64,000 nucleotides of DNA from Achatina immaculata (Eukaryota > Mollusca > Gastropoda > Stylommatophora > Achatinidae). The notes beneath the pieces were generated by a model. It made no database searches and was not told the DNA's origin. It was given only the letters and a program-made list of their open reading frames with translations. Each line of letters begins with the position of its first letter. The stretch's first letter is position 1. The position numbers were made by a program, and so were the translations under genes. This document shows, in pieces, positions 55,390-64,000 of this stretch. Where the stretch lies: positions 15,940,090 through 16,004,089 of the forward strand of contig CM019708.1 of assembly GCA_009760885.1 (NCBI GenBank), in the 5' to 3' direction.

Positions 55390-56475
55390 CGATGCAAGAA
55401 AAAAACAGATACACTGTCTTCACTGGCAAGGAAAATAGGGGTTGAAATTAACAAGGAAAGAAACAAAAATATTGAAAGTTTGCATTAATCGATAAGGAAA
55501 AATCTACGTGAAACAGCTGTTGACGAAGTACACCAGTTTGCATACCTCAGCAGCTACATAGACTAGGATGATGACAATAGAAAGGAAGATAGAATTAGAG
55601 TTGTGAAAGCAGTATTGACCTTCAAGAATCTTGAGAACATATGGCATTCAAAAGTTATAAGCACAAAAACCAAGTTAAGATTATTCAATTCAAATGTGAT
55701 ATCCATCCTCATTAATGCATGAAAAAGCTGGAAAACAACTAACTTGTACGAACTCTCTGTAACTGCGAGCTGTTGTTCTTTGCAGCCGATGCTGTAGAGA
55801 TGTTGAGGCACAGCATTGTATCGGCTTGGGAGCGGGTTATGGCGGCTACTCTTTCAGTCCTGGAGTACAGCTAAAAAGCAGGGGGTGCGCAATGCTTCTT
55901 TAGCAGACTCCACCACCATGGAGACTGTGGCGATCCCTGCCCCGTTAGCCAGGCTATGCCTGTTACTAGGGGTACCATGGAGAAGTGGGACAGGGTCTTG
56001 GTCAGCTATGGGTCGCTGACCCTGACACTGGCATATCAGGTATGGGTCACTGATTGCCTTATCATCTTCACCTCTGGGAAAACAACTAAAGAAATTGACG
56101 ACAAATTGAAGACAAATGCCTAAGGAAAATACTAGGTATAAAGTTGAACAAATTCAAGAACAACGCAGAGATAAGGCAGATGAGTGAACAACAACCTGTC
56201 TCATGGGTCATCAGGAAAAGGAAATGGGCATATATCAGTCATGTGATGAGAAGAAACAATCTGAGAATTCCAAAACAAGCTATCAGGTGAAACACAACAG
56301 GCCAAAGAAAAGAAGTTGACCACTCTAAAGAGGACATTGTTAAGAGAGGCCAAATTAATAGGCATAAAATCCTCTGATGATGTTGAAAATCTCGCTTAAA
56401 AACAGGAAAACTTGGCGAACTACCATGTGAGCCCTATGTGACATTTAACGGCACTGGAAGGATGTAAGATGTAAG
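55390..56475 (+). pseudogene. LINE-D 3' part, split by repeat E
   Basis: It is collinear with 17936-18656. The left part (55390-55742) has YLSSYID, then EDRIRVVKAVLTFKNLENIW, TKLRLFNSNVISILINA and KSWKTT. The right part (56077-56475) resumes with KTTKEIDD and continues with FKNNAEIRQMSEQQPVSWVI, RKWAYISHVMRRNNLRIPKQ, LLREAKLIGIKS and WRTTM. There are stops in several frames. Repeat E lies between, flanked by the 13-bp duplication GGAAAACAACTAA (55730-55742 and 56077-56089). Confidence 0.8.
55743..56076 (+). mobile_element. Repeat E, copy 2, 334 bp with 13-bp TSD
   Basis: It starts CTTGTACGAACTCTCTGTAA and ends near CACTGATTGCCTTATCATC. The 13-bp duplication in the interrupted LINE-D shows that it moved as a discrete unit, most likely by LINE-mediated retrotransposition. 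It has no A or B box and no long coding frame. It contains the single-copy ancestor of the 34-bp unit amplified at 6365-6650 (CAGCTATGGGTCGCTGACCC and GGCATATCAGGTATGGGTCA). Confidence 0.8.
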
Positions 56476-56999
56476 AAGCTAAGTACTGAAAAAGAACTAT
56501 AGAATCTTTTTATACTGTTGTAAATAAATTGTGAAAACTAGCTAGCAACTCTGTGCTGTTGTGAAAATTATATACTGAAGCATTTGTACCATTATGATAA
56601 AATGCAAAGAACTAGCCTTTACTCTCTGATTTGAGCAATAATAAAATGTATTATGTACAGTGGAGGATATCCAGGGATTGCATCCCAGCATACATTGCAG
56701 GGTCAGAGTTCAGAGCCTTTGATATATAGGATAAAGCTTTGGATAAAAAAAGGCAAAGTTTGAGTATCTTTTATAATGTAGTAACAAAGTATCCAAGGAA
56801 TATGCCAACCAGTAAACTGTAGTGTAAAGCGTTTGAATTGGTTGAAACCACTATGGATCTGCAGATTATGAAGAAGTGTGATCACCAGCACTATCCAGCG
56901 TGGGACATAGTGAGTGAAAGTCAGCTGTAAGCAAATGTAAAGAAAGAAAAATGTTGCAGTGTAAAATGTATCAGCTCCAACACAGTTTGATTATATTGT
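56476..56999. other. Unassigned AT-rich stretch
   Basis: No gene or repeat was recognised. Confidence 0.3.
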
Positions 57000-57345
57000 T
57001 TGGTTGCTTGTCTTCTTCTTCTTCTTCAGTCTCCCTTGAACTGTGTGTTCTTTGCAGCTAATGTGGTGGTGAGTTTGAGTTATAGAACGTGTCAGTGTGG
57101 GAGCAGGTTATGGCAACTGTTTTTTAAGTCTGAGTGCAGCCAGGTGGTGCTCAGTGCTTCTTTAGCAGACTCCACCACCATGGGTGCTGTGGTGATCCCT
57201 GCACAGTTAGCCAGGCTAGGCCTGTTACTAGGTGTACCATCAGAGAGGAGGGACAGGGTCTTGGTCAGTTATGGTTCGTCAACCTTGACACCAGCATGTC
57301 GGCTATGAATCGCCGACTGTCAAATTGGGTGTCTTTAGCCCATTT
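57000..57345 (+). mobile_element. Repeat E, copy 3
   Basis: It matches copy 2 through GTGTGTTCTTTGCAGC, GGGAGCAGGTTATGGC, GCTTCTTTAGCAGACTCCAC, GATCCCTGC, GCCTGTTACTAGG and GACAGGGTCTTGGTCAG. Its 3' end differs (GACTGTCAAATTGGGTGTC). Confidence 0.7.
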
Positions 57346-57824
57346 GGATATGTTTTGATATTTCATTCATACTGTTACGACAGCTTCATTCAGCTAAGCC
57401 CTAACTCTACAGATAAGTTACAGTTTCATCATTTTTGTGGAGGCAAAGATCAAACTGTATCAGGCTCAAATCTAAACTGTAGAAGGAGCTAGTTGAGTCT
57501 ATATATATGTGCAGTCTTAAACATGGGAGGAGTGTTGACAAAGTGCGCGCTGTCTGGTGTGAAAACAGCATCAGTTAGTCAGGTGCTTGCTTGGGCCAGG
57601 ATATTTGTTTAGCCAGTGTGTATAAATAGGCTGGTAAGATTGTCAAATAGAGGGGAGCCTTCTTTACACTTGAGGGTCAAGCCAACCTATAAAACACAGC
57701 TCAGTTTTTCCTTCACTGATTTATGTTTTATTTAAATCAAGGCCACAGGTCACAGATGATGTACATAGTTTTTTCTTTAGGAGTAAATATGTCTCTTTTT
57801 CTCCCAATTTTTCTTTCATTTCTC
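57346..57824. other. Unassigned stretch
   Basis: No gene or repeat was recognised. Confidence 0.3.
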
Positions 57825-58275
57825 ATATATACAAGCCACCTCACATATACAAGCCACCTCACATGTACAGGCCATCTTAAACATACAAGCCATCTCACAT
57901 ATAGGAGCTACCTCACATATATAAGCCGCCTAACATATACAGGCCACCTAACACATACAAGCCATCTCACATACACAAGCCATCTCACATATACACACCA
58001 CTTAACATATACAAGCCATCTCACATATACAAGCCAGCTAACACATACAAGCCATCTAACACATACAAGCCATCTAACACATACAAGCCATGACATGTAT
58101 ACAAGCCATCTCACATATACAAAGCTGCCTAACATATACAAGTCACCTAACATATACAAGCCACCTAACACATACAAGCCACCTAACATATACAAGCCAC
58201 CTAACACTTACAAACCACTTAACATATATGAGTCACCTAACATATACAAGCCACCTAACATATACAAGCCACCTA

Positions 58276-59539
58276 CAAGGGGTGATTGATAAGTTCTTGG
58301 CATAAGATACAAATACTTTAAACACAGTTGATATTAGGTACATTTGTAGATCAGGTTAATGTAAGATTAAACACCACGTTTCAAGAAATTAACTGCAACT
58401 AATTTTTTTTTTACAGTCTACTGAAGTGGTAAGGGGTGGCAGAAATTGAGAAAATGGATAAAATTTCTTATCGAGCAGTCATTCGCTACCTCTACATCAA
58501 GGGCTTATCATTGAAGGAGATCCATGAGGATATGGTGGAGACTCTAGGGGAGAGTGCCCCTTCTTACAGCACAGTGAAGAAATGGGCAGCTCAGTTCAAA
58601 TATGGAAGAGAGAGTCTGGAAGATGATCCCCATCCAGGAACACCAAGAATGGAAACCACTAGCAGAATCCATGACATGATAATGGAGGACTAACTGAGCA
58701 GTACATTGCTACTGAGTTGGGCATCTCCTAGGAATGCATTCATGCCATTATTCACAGTGATCTTCAAATGACAAAGGTCTCTGCTCGATGGGTCCTGAAA
58801 CTTCTTGGAGATGATCATAAAAAACATCGTCTCAACATGTCAAGAGACGATCTTGGCCATCTTTCTGCAGATCCTGAAAAGTTTCTTCAGCAATTTGTGA
58901 CTATGGATGAGACTTCGGTTCATCATTTTCAACCAGAAACCAAAGAACAGTCAAAGCAGTGGAAACATCATGGATCCCCACCTCCAGAGAAAGCAAGGGT
59001 GGTTCGTCTGCAGGCAAAGTGATGGCTTCCATCTTTTGGGATTCAGAAGGCGTGCTATTGGTAGACTATCTTCAAAAGAGCAGAATGGTCACCGGGGCCT
59101 ATTACGCTTATCTTGTGAAGCAAATGCGGGTCAAATTGAAAGAAAAGCGTCAAGGGAAATTGATGGGAGGAATCATCTTTCAGCAAGACAATGCTCCAGT
59201 TCACAAATCGGCAATGACAATGGCTGCCATTCATGAATGTGGCTTCCAGCTTCTTCAACATCCTCCTTATTCCCCAGATTTAGCCCATTATTACCTGTTT
59301 ACTAAACTAAAAAAGGAGCTCAGTGGTTGCAAATTTGCTTCAGATGATATCATTCATGCTGTAGACCACTTTCTACTGACACAAGATGCTGACTTTTACA
59401 GAGACAGGATCCGTATCCTCCAGGATCGCTGGACTAAGTACATAAACTTGTAAGGGGGCTATGTTGAGAAATAACCCCAAAAAGTTGTCCACAAATAATC
59501 TGTTGTACCTTGTGCCGAGAACTTATCAATCACTCCTCG
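58276..59539 (+). mobile_element. mariner-3 element, 1264 bp with terminal inverted repeats
   Basis: The ends CAAGGGGTGATTGATAAGTT and (reversed) CGAGGAGTGATTGATAAGTT match and are flanked by TA (58274-58275 and 59540-59541). It is full length for a mariner and carries one transposase relic. Confidence 0.9.
58436..59453 (+). pseudogene. mariner-3 transposase, frame-broken, third catalytic Asp lost
   Basis: The paired helix-turn-helix region comes first: KISYRAVIRYLYIKGLSLKE, IHEDMVETLGE, SYSTVKKWAAQFK and GRESLEDDPHPGTPR. After a stop near 58692 and shifts come KVSARWVLKLL, VTMDETSVHHFQPETKEQSK (first catalytic Asp), AGKVMASIFWDSEGVLLVDY, GIIFQQDNAPVHKS (second Asp) and LQHPPYSPDLAHYYLFTKL. 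In related mariners the last stretch reads LAPSDYYLF. Here two residues including the third Asp are missing, so the enzyme would be inactive even if the frame were whole. The C-terminus ends normally (ILQDRWTKYINL and stop). Confidence 0.85.
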
Positions 59540-59857
59540 TAACATATACAGGCCATCTTACATATACAAGCCATCTCATATATACAAGCCACAGTGTTTA
59601 CTCACCTCTGTTTATGATTAAGTTTATGGTTTTATTACCACTGCTTGCTCATACAAACAACAAATTATGGCTGTTTTACTGGTTGTCCTAAAAAATATTT
59701 ATGGAATTTGTATGTTAGTTTCTATATTAACTTCTCTAATCTGATGTTTGAGTGTTGCTCACATTACACTACCAGCTTATACCAGAGCACTTTCTGCCCT
59801 TCATAGCTTTATCAAGTTTCTACATAAAGTGATATGGTTAATATTCTCTGAACTGCT

Positions 59858-60097
59858 TATGTTGTATTCTCCAAGTTGGTGTACCTGCTTCTTGAAATCT
59901 GTTCATGTATGAGTGCTAATGTTGTACTTTCTAATATGGCTTACCTGGTTCTTGAAATCTGTTCATGTATTGGTGCTAATGTTGTACTTTCTAATTTGGC
60001 TTACCTGGTTCTTGAAATCTGTTCATGTATGGGTGCTAATGTTGTACTTTCCAAGTTGGTGTACCTGGTTATTTAAATCTGTTAATGTATAGATTAT
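59858..60097. repeat. 60-bp tandem array, about 4 copies
   Basis: The unit contains TTACCTGGTTCTTGAAATCT, GTTCATGTATGGGTGCTAAT and GTTGTACTTTCTAATTTGGC. Being divisible by 3, it leaves a short frame open that I do not regard as a gene. Confidence 0.9.
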
Positions 60098-60724
60098 AAT
60101 GTTCAGGTTCTTGTATACACAAATGTAGCTCATGCTGCCATATTTAGGTCACCTATCTCCTTATATGCAGATGTATTTTTGAGAGTGTATGTTGGGCAGG
60201 ACAGGTTGTAGTTTGTTAATATCTTGTGGTACATTTGTGCATAGTTTGTTCACCACTTCACATTCAGTGTGGCCAGTCAGACAAGCAGGTGAATGCTTAG
60301 TTAATAAAGTAGCATAATCAACAGATAAGCTGACTGTTCAGTCAACCATAAAGAGGAACAGTAGGATTATAGTCCCAGTGCGTGAAGGGACAGAAGGATG
60401 TATGGTCCCATTGCACAGAGGGGAATTAGATGCAGTTGTACATTCTTTATTGTTGTGAATAGTTTTGGGTTTATTTGAGCTTCTGTTTTTTTTTCTTTTC
60501 TTCAGACTCCATGGTGACCGTGAGTTGTTGTGACAGAGATTGGTTTATGTACTTGAGTGCGGACAAGCTTTATCTCCCTTTGCAGTGGGCACAGTCTTGA
60601 TAAGACACAAGAGATACACCAACTTCTGTCAGTCAGTCAGATCCACATCTTCATCTGTGGACTAAAGCATTTCCTAGAAACTTTGTTATATTTTTAGGTG
60701 CAAGAGGTAAGTTTGAATACACTG
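60098..60724. other. Unassigned stretch
   Basis: No gene or repeat was recognised. Confidence 0.3.
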
Positions 60725-61165
60725 TGTCAAAGTGACATACAGTAATTAGTGCATAAGTATACAACTATACACAAGACACTGCAGTAAAGCTGTGATACCA
60801 AAATGTATAAGCTAGGAAAAAAGTAGGAACAGCTTTATTACTTAATGTTAACAACGATGTGACATTTTGGCGCTAGCCTTCTGCATACAAATACACACAG
60901 GACATTAATATTTTCATTAATTAATTTTTCAGTTCATCAATTATTCAGTAATTCATCAATTTATTTTTTCATCAATTAATTTTTTCATTTTTTGTATTAT
61001 TTCTTTTACATATATTTCGTGTATACTTTGTCTCTTCTGTCTGATTCTTTGTCTTGTGCATATTTGTATGAAGAAGGCTTATCACCGAAATGTCACGTCA
61101 TTGTTAATGTAAAGTAATAAAGCTGTTCCTACTTTTTTTTCTAGTTTATACATTTTTTGTTAAAG
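60725..61165. repeat. PLE-derived inverted repeat, arms about 100 bp
   Basis: 60795-60895 and 61045-61160 are reverse complements of each other (GTAGGAACAGCTTTATTACT and its complement, GTCAC.TCGTTGTTAA). They flank about 150 bp of AT-rich sequence. The left part from 60725 matches the PLE end at 46671-46850 (GCATAAGTATACAACTATAC). This is a solo pair of PLE termini without coding sequence. Confidence 0.75.
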
Positions 61166-61684
61166 TGAGGGAATGGAAATCGGGAAGAAAGATAAAAAGT
61201 AGCTGAATAAGAGAAAAGAACTAAATCATTTCTGAAGTTCGTGGTGAAAAAAAATAGGAAGATGTTTAATGAAAAATGGTAGTGGAAAGGAAAGAAATTA
61301 TCTTGAGAATAGGATTTTATATTCCATTCTTTTTTTGCTCACAGACAGAAATATATTAATTAAAGTGGTCAGACAAGGAAACGGTTCACAGACACATATA
61401 GAAAGAAACTAACATATTTTTGGGCATTTAAGATGTGTTTTGCTCATGTGAAACTTTAATCCAACTCTCTGTCATAGAATGCATAATCGTCGTGATGAAA
61501 CTGGATGCTGCAGCCGGATTTTTCTCAAGTCCATCATGGTGGCTTTTAACACATTTTTCTGGGTAAGGTTTTGGTCTTTTGTATGCTTTCATGCAGAGTC
61601 TGGAAAATCTATGCTTATTTTTTCTTTTTTTTCTTTTTTCACCCACCGTGGAGTCCCACATTCATGGAATTGATTTCCACACGA
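61166..61684. other. Unassigned stretch
   Basis: No gene or repeat was recognised. Confidence 0.3.
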
Positions 61685-61815
61685 TATCCCATTTCCTTTC
61701 CTCTGCTGGCAGTCATGTGTGCTGTGTTTTTCAGAACACAATGTGCTAGGTGCCCATTTTTACTTCTGGGTGATGTGAGTGGTAACAATAGTGGCAGTAG
61801 AACCTGTTGTCCTCA
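61685..61815 (-). mobile_element. Possible SINE-1 relic
   Basis: The TAGGTGCCCATTTTTACTTC and TGGGTGA run resembles the SINE-1 body. The tRNA head is unrecognisable. Confidence 0.35.
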
Positions 61816-61839
61816 GATCAAAAGTCTGTATTGCTAAAT

Positions 61840-62640
61840 AGTGTATAGATTCTACCAAATATATATCATGTATAGATTTTACAGTTATAGATTTTACATT
61901 CCTATTGTCCCTCTTTATCTCGGTAGCTACATAGACCAGGGTGGTGGCACTAGAAAGAAGGTTAGAATTCAAATTGCAAAAACAGCATTGACCTTCAAGA
62001 ATCTTGATAACATATGGAATTCAAAAGTTATAAACACAAAAACCAAGTTAAGATTATTCAATTTAAATGTAATATCCACCCTCATTTATGCATGTGAAAG
62101 CTGGAAATCAACTAAAGAAATAGACAAGAAATTAGACTCTTTCGAAAACTAATGCCTAAGGAAAATACTTAATATAAAGTGGAATGAATTCAAGAACAAC
62201 ACAGAGATAAGACAGATGAGCAAACAACAACCTGTCTCATGGGTGATCAGAAAAAGAAGATGGACATATGTCGGTCATGTGATGAGAAGAAACAACCAGA
62301 GGATCCCCAAACAAGCTATCAAGTGGAACATAACAGGCTGAATAAAAAGAGGTTGACCACGTGAAACTCTAAAGAGGACATTATTAAGAGAGGCCATTTC
62401 AGTGGGCATAACATCCCTTGATGAGATTGAAAAACTTGCTGAAGACAGGAAATCATGGCGAACTACCGTGCTGGCCCTATGTGACGTTTAGCAGCATGGG
62501 AAGGATGTAAGATAAATTTTACAGTTATGTAGTATGTAGATTCTGCCAAGCGTATTGTATGTACACTATGCCAAATATTTATGATATACAAGTTCTGCAA
62601 AATGTGACACGTAGATTCTGCCAAATATGTGTTTAAAGTT
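61840..62640. repeat. Degenerate ~28-bp minisatellite, split by LINE-D
   Basis: TAGATTCTACCAAATATATA-like units occur at 61840-61888 and 62529-62640, with LINE-D between them. Confidence 0.55.
61889..62515 (+). pseudogene. LINE-D 3' part with 13-bp TSD
   Basis: It is collinear with 18090-18656: SYIDQGGGTRKKVRIQIAKT, FKNLDNIWNSK, TKLRLFNLNVISTLIYACES, DKKLDSFEN then a TAA, and after it KWNEFKNNTEIRQMSKQQPV, RRWTYVGHVMRRNNQRIPKQ, LLREAISVGITSLDEIEKL and WRTTVLALCDV. The 13-bp duplication ATTTTACAGTTAT (61876-61888 and 62516-62528) gives exact ends. It is 627 bp and 5'-truncated. It has the same 3' terminus as other LINE-D copies (GGAAGGATGTAAGAT). Confidence 0.85.
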
Positions 62641-62929
62641 GTGGGTATAATGACTTGCTATCATCTTTGCTAAATTATGACAATGCATTTCTATCATCTT
62701 CTTATCTCTAACTGAAATTATTTCTATTTGTTACAGTCTTTCATACATTGACATGAAATTATAATAACACATACTACAGTATTCATATCTAGAGTTGAAA
62801 TTTTAATGGTGAAGTATTACTACCTTTCTTTTTCACACTTTGAGCAAAAGGTGCAATATGAAATGTAATTTAAAAGAAAAAAAAAGTAGTGAACGAGTGT
62901 ACCCTAACATTTCTCAATGTTATCCTCAG

Positions 62930-63121
62930 CTAAGTGGCTTGGCTTTTCTCCTGATAGGCCTGGGCAGTTTCTTCCTTCGACATCAATACATCAGTCTCTT
63001 GGACAGCCAGTTGTTCCCCATCACAACATATTTATTTATAGCCATTGGAGGCATTGTTGTGCTGATGGGAGGGATTGGATGTGTTAGCACCTTGAAAGAG
63101 CTTCGAGGATGCTTAATTTTT
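62930..63121 (+). CDS. Tetraspanin exon (TM1 end, small loop, TM2)
   Basis: This is an internal exon of 192 bp (64 codons), phase 0 at both ends. It is bounded by a pyrimidine-containing acceptor ending CCTCAG (AG at 62928-62929) and a consensus donor GTAAGT at 63122. The protein reads LSGLAFLLIGLGSFFLR (end of first membrane helix), a short extracellular loop (HQYISLLDSQLFPITTY), then LFIAIGGIVVLMGGIGCV (second helix). The inner loop STLKELRGCLIF follows. The GC...KE...CL pattern after TM2 is a tetraspanin hallmark, and a phase-0 exon of about 190 bp at this place is typical of the family. Tetraspanins organise membrane microdomains. Which member it is cannot be told, since the large loop with CCG lies outside. 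Flanking exons are not in the window upstream as far as I can see. A SINE-1 lies in the following intron. Confidence 0.8.
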
Positions 63122-63164
63122 GTAAGTCAAGATTTCTTATTATCAGATTGCAATAAACAGTGCT

Positions 63165-63387
63165 TTAGGTGCCATGAGTTAGCATGTTCTGTCCATATTT
63201 TCCTTGACCTGTCGGCACACCAAAGGATGATAAGGTCAGTAACACGTTTGGCTGTCTTTCCTTCCCTGACTTCAGAAGCCAGATCCCCATTTCTACAGCT
63301 GGGTGACTTGGGCACTCTCTCCAGAATCAAACCACCAACCTTTGCCATGAGAGACTATTGTACATGGCACTTTGCCACTTGACACCC
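63165..63387 (-). mobile_element. SINE-1 in the intron after the tetraspanin exon
   Basis: The reverse complement has a GGGTGTCAAGTGGCAAAGTG head, GTCTCTCATGGCAAAGGTTG, a GGTGGTTTGATTCTGG B-box region, CACCCAGCTGTAGAAATGGG and a body ending CCGACAGGTCAAGGAAAATA. It is moderately diverged from the 46316 copy. Confidence 0.75.
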
Positions 63388-64000
63388 AAATTATTGATGT
63401 ATAAATTGTAAATATGTTTGATTGTTTTATCTGTATGCTGTTAGTCTGGTATACTGAAAACAGGCAACAAGTGATGATTGAAGCACTTTAAGCATCAGTA
63501 TTTCTTCATCAGTATTTGTGTCAGTAATGTTGGTGATCACTTCTTTTCCCTTTTGTATGGTCCTTGGTTTTTCAGTCAGTTTAGTTGTCTTTTGGTCAGC
63601 GTCTAATTTCTACCACAGGGAAAAAAAAATAATCATGGCACCGAATTAGAATTTAGAAGCATTTGGAGATGTCAGATAAGACATGTGGAATCTAAAGCAC
63701 AGACGATATATTACCCCAGATATATGGGACAGGGATTAAGTGGCTTAGACAAGTGATAAGAATTAGGCAGAAATGGCTCATTGACACCAAAATGGAGACA
63801 GCCAGAAGCATGACACCCAAGAATGAGGAGGATAGATGAGAAGAGAAAATCCCAGGAAGATTGAGTCTTATGGCATGTGTGGTCTTGGAGCAGGGACAAA
63901 GCATCATAAGCTGCACCACTCGTGGGAGCAGCAGTAGAAAACAACAAGAAAGTCAAATCTAAAGTTTCAGATATGGGGGGCAGGGGGACAATTCCAAGTC
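63388..64000. other. Unassigned stretch to window end
   Basis: A weak LINE-like run (IKWLRQVIRI, then RSMTPKNEED) lies at about 63735-63835. It is not enough to call. No further exon was recognised. Confidence 0.3.

Larger units (their letters stand above)
57825..59594. repeat. 18-bp tandem array, about 28 copies, split by mariner-3
   Basis: The unit is CATATACAAGCCACCTAA. 57825-58275 holds about 25 units and 59541-59594 three more. The array was continuous before mariner-3 inserted. Confidence 0.9.

Noticed and set aside
57723..58305. 188-codon Thr/Tyr/His-rich frame
   Set aside because: Created by the 18-bp tandem unit. No signal or domain.
62840..62929. Coding extension of the tetraspanin frame upstream to ATG 62840
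   Set aside because: The Lys- and Ser-rich stretch is intron-like, and a good acceptor AG lies at 62928-62929 exactly where homology to tetraspanins begins.

Overview
The window is repeat-dense DNA from a eukaryote, most likely a mollusc or related lophotrochozoan. That assignment is inferred from the repeat mix: RTE/BovB-like and other APE-type LINEs, Penelope-like elements, mariners, tRNA-derived SINEs and many minisatellites, plus one spliced exon. I see no bacterial or viral operons, no rRNA, no functional tRNA and no CRISPR array. The only convincing host coding sequence is a 192-bp tetraspanin exon on the + strand at 62930-63121, bounded by AG and GTAAGT. The upstream part of the window may be its intron or intergenic DNA.

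Repeat families are given local names. LINE-A is an APE-type LINE with a (GA)n tail. RTE-B is RTE/BovB-like. LINE-C and LINE-D are two further LINE families. PLE is Penelope-like with a GIY-YIG domain. SINE-1 and SINE-2 are tRNA-derived. E is a ~330-bp retroposon, F a ~0.9-kb modular non-coding retroposon, and H and J are short dispersed repeats.

Layout. 1-20.9 kb is a LINE graveyard with readable nesting. LINE-A lies inside LINE-D at 2455-3973. A nearly complete LINE-A lies inside RTE-B at 14507-17701. LINE-D lies inside RTE-B at the left edge, and a Helentron-like element separates LINE-D from RTE-B at 18.7-19.6 kb. 22.5-24 kb is a 31-bp satellite with a 465-bp higher-order repeat. 24.8-40 kb is mostly unassigned, broken by 39-bp and 32-bp arrays and two dead mariners. 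40-45 kb is LINE-C and RTE-B with several minisatellites, some of them duplicated LINE coding sequence. 46.3-50.2 kb holds a SINE with perfect target duplications and a palindromic PLE invaded by F. 50.9-60.1 kb has 30-, 39-, 18- and 60-bp arrays, a LINE-D carrying E, and a third mariner inside the 18-bp array. 60.7-64 kb holds a PLE inverted repeat, a LINE-D, the tetraspanin exon and SINE-1 copies.

Nothing here acts as a pathway. The genes are mobile-element proteins, and every one I could follow carries frameshifts, stops, truncations or lost catalytic residues. The value of the window is its insertion stratigraphy: seven insertions with matching 9-13-bp duplications can be ordered in time. 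A second point of interest is how often tandem arrays arise in, or are invaded by, transposons.
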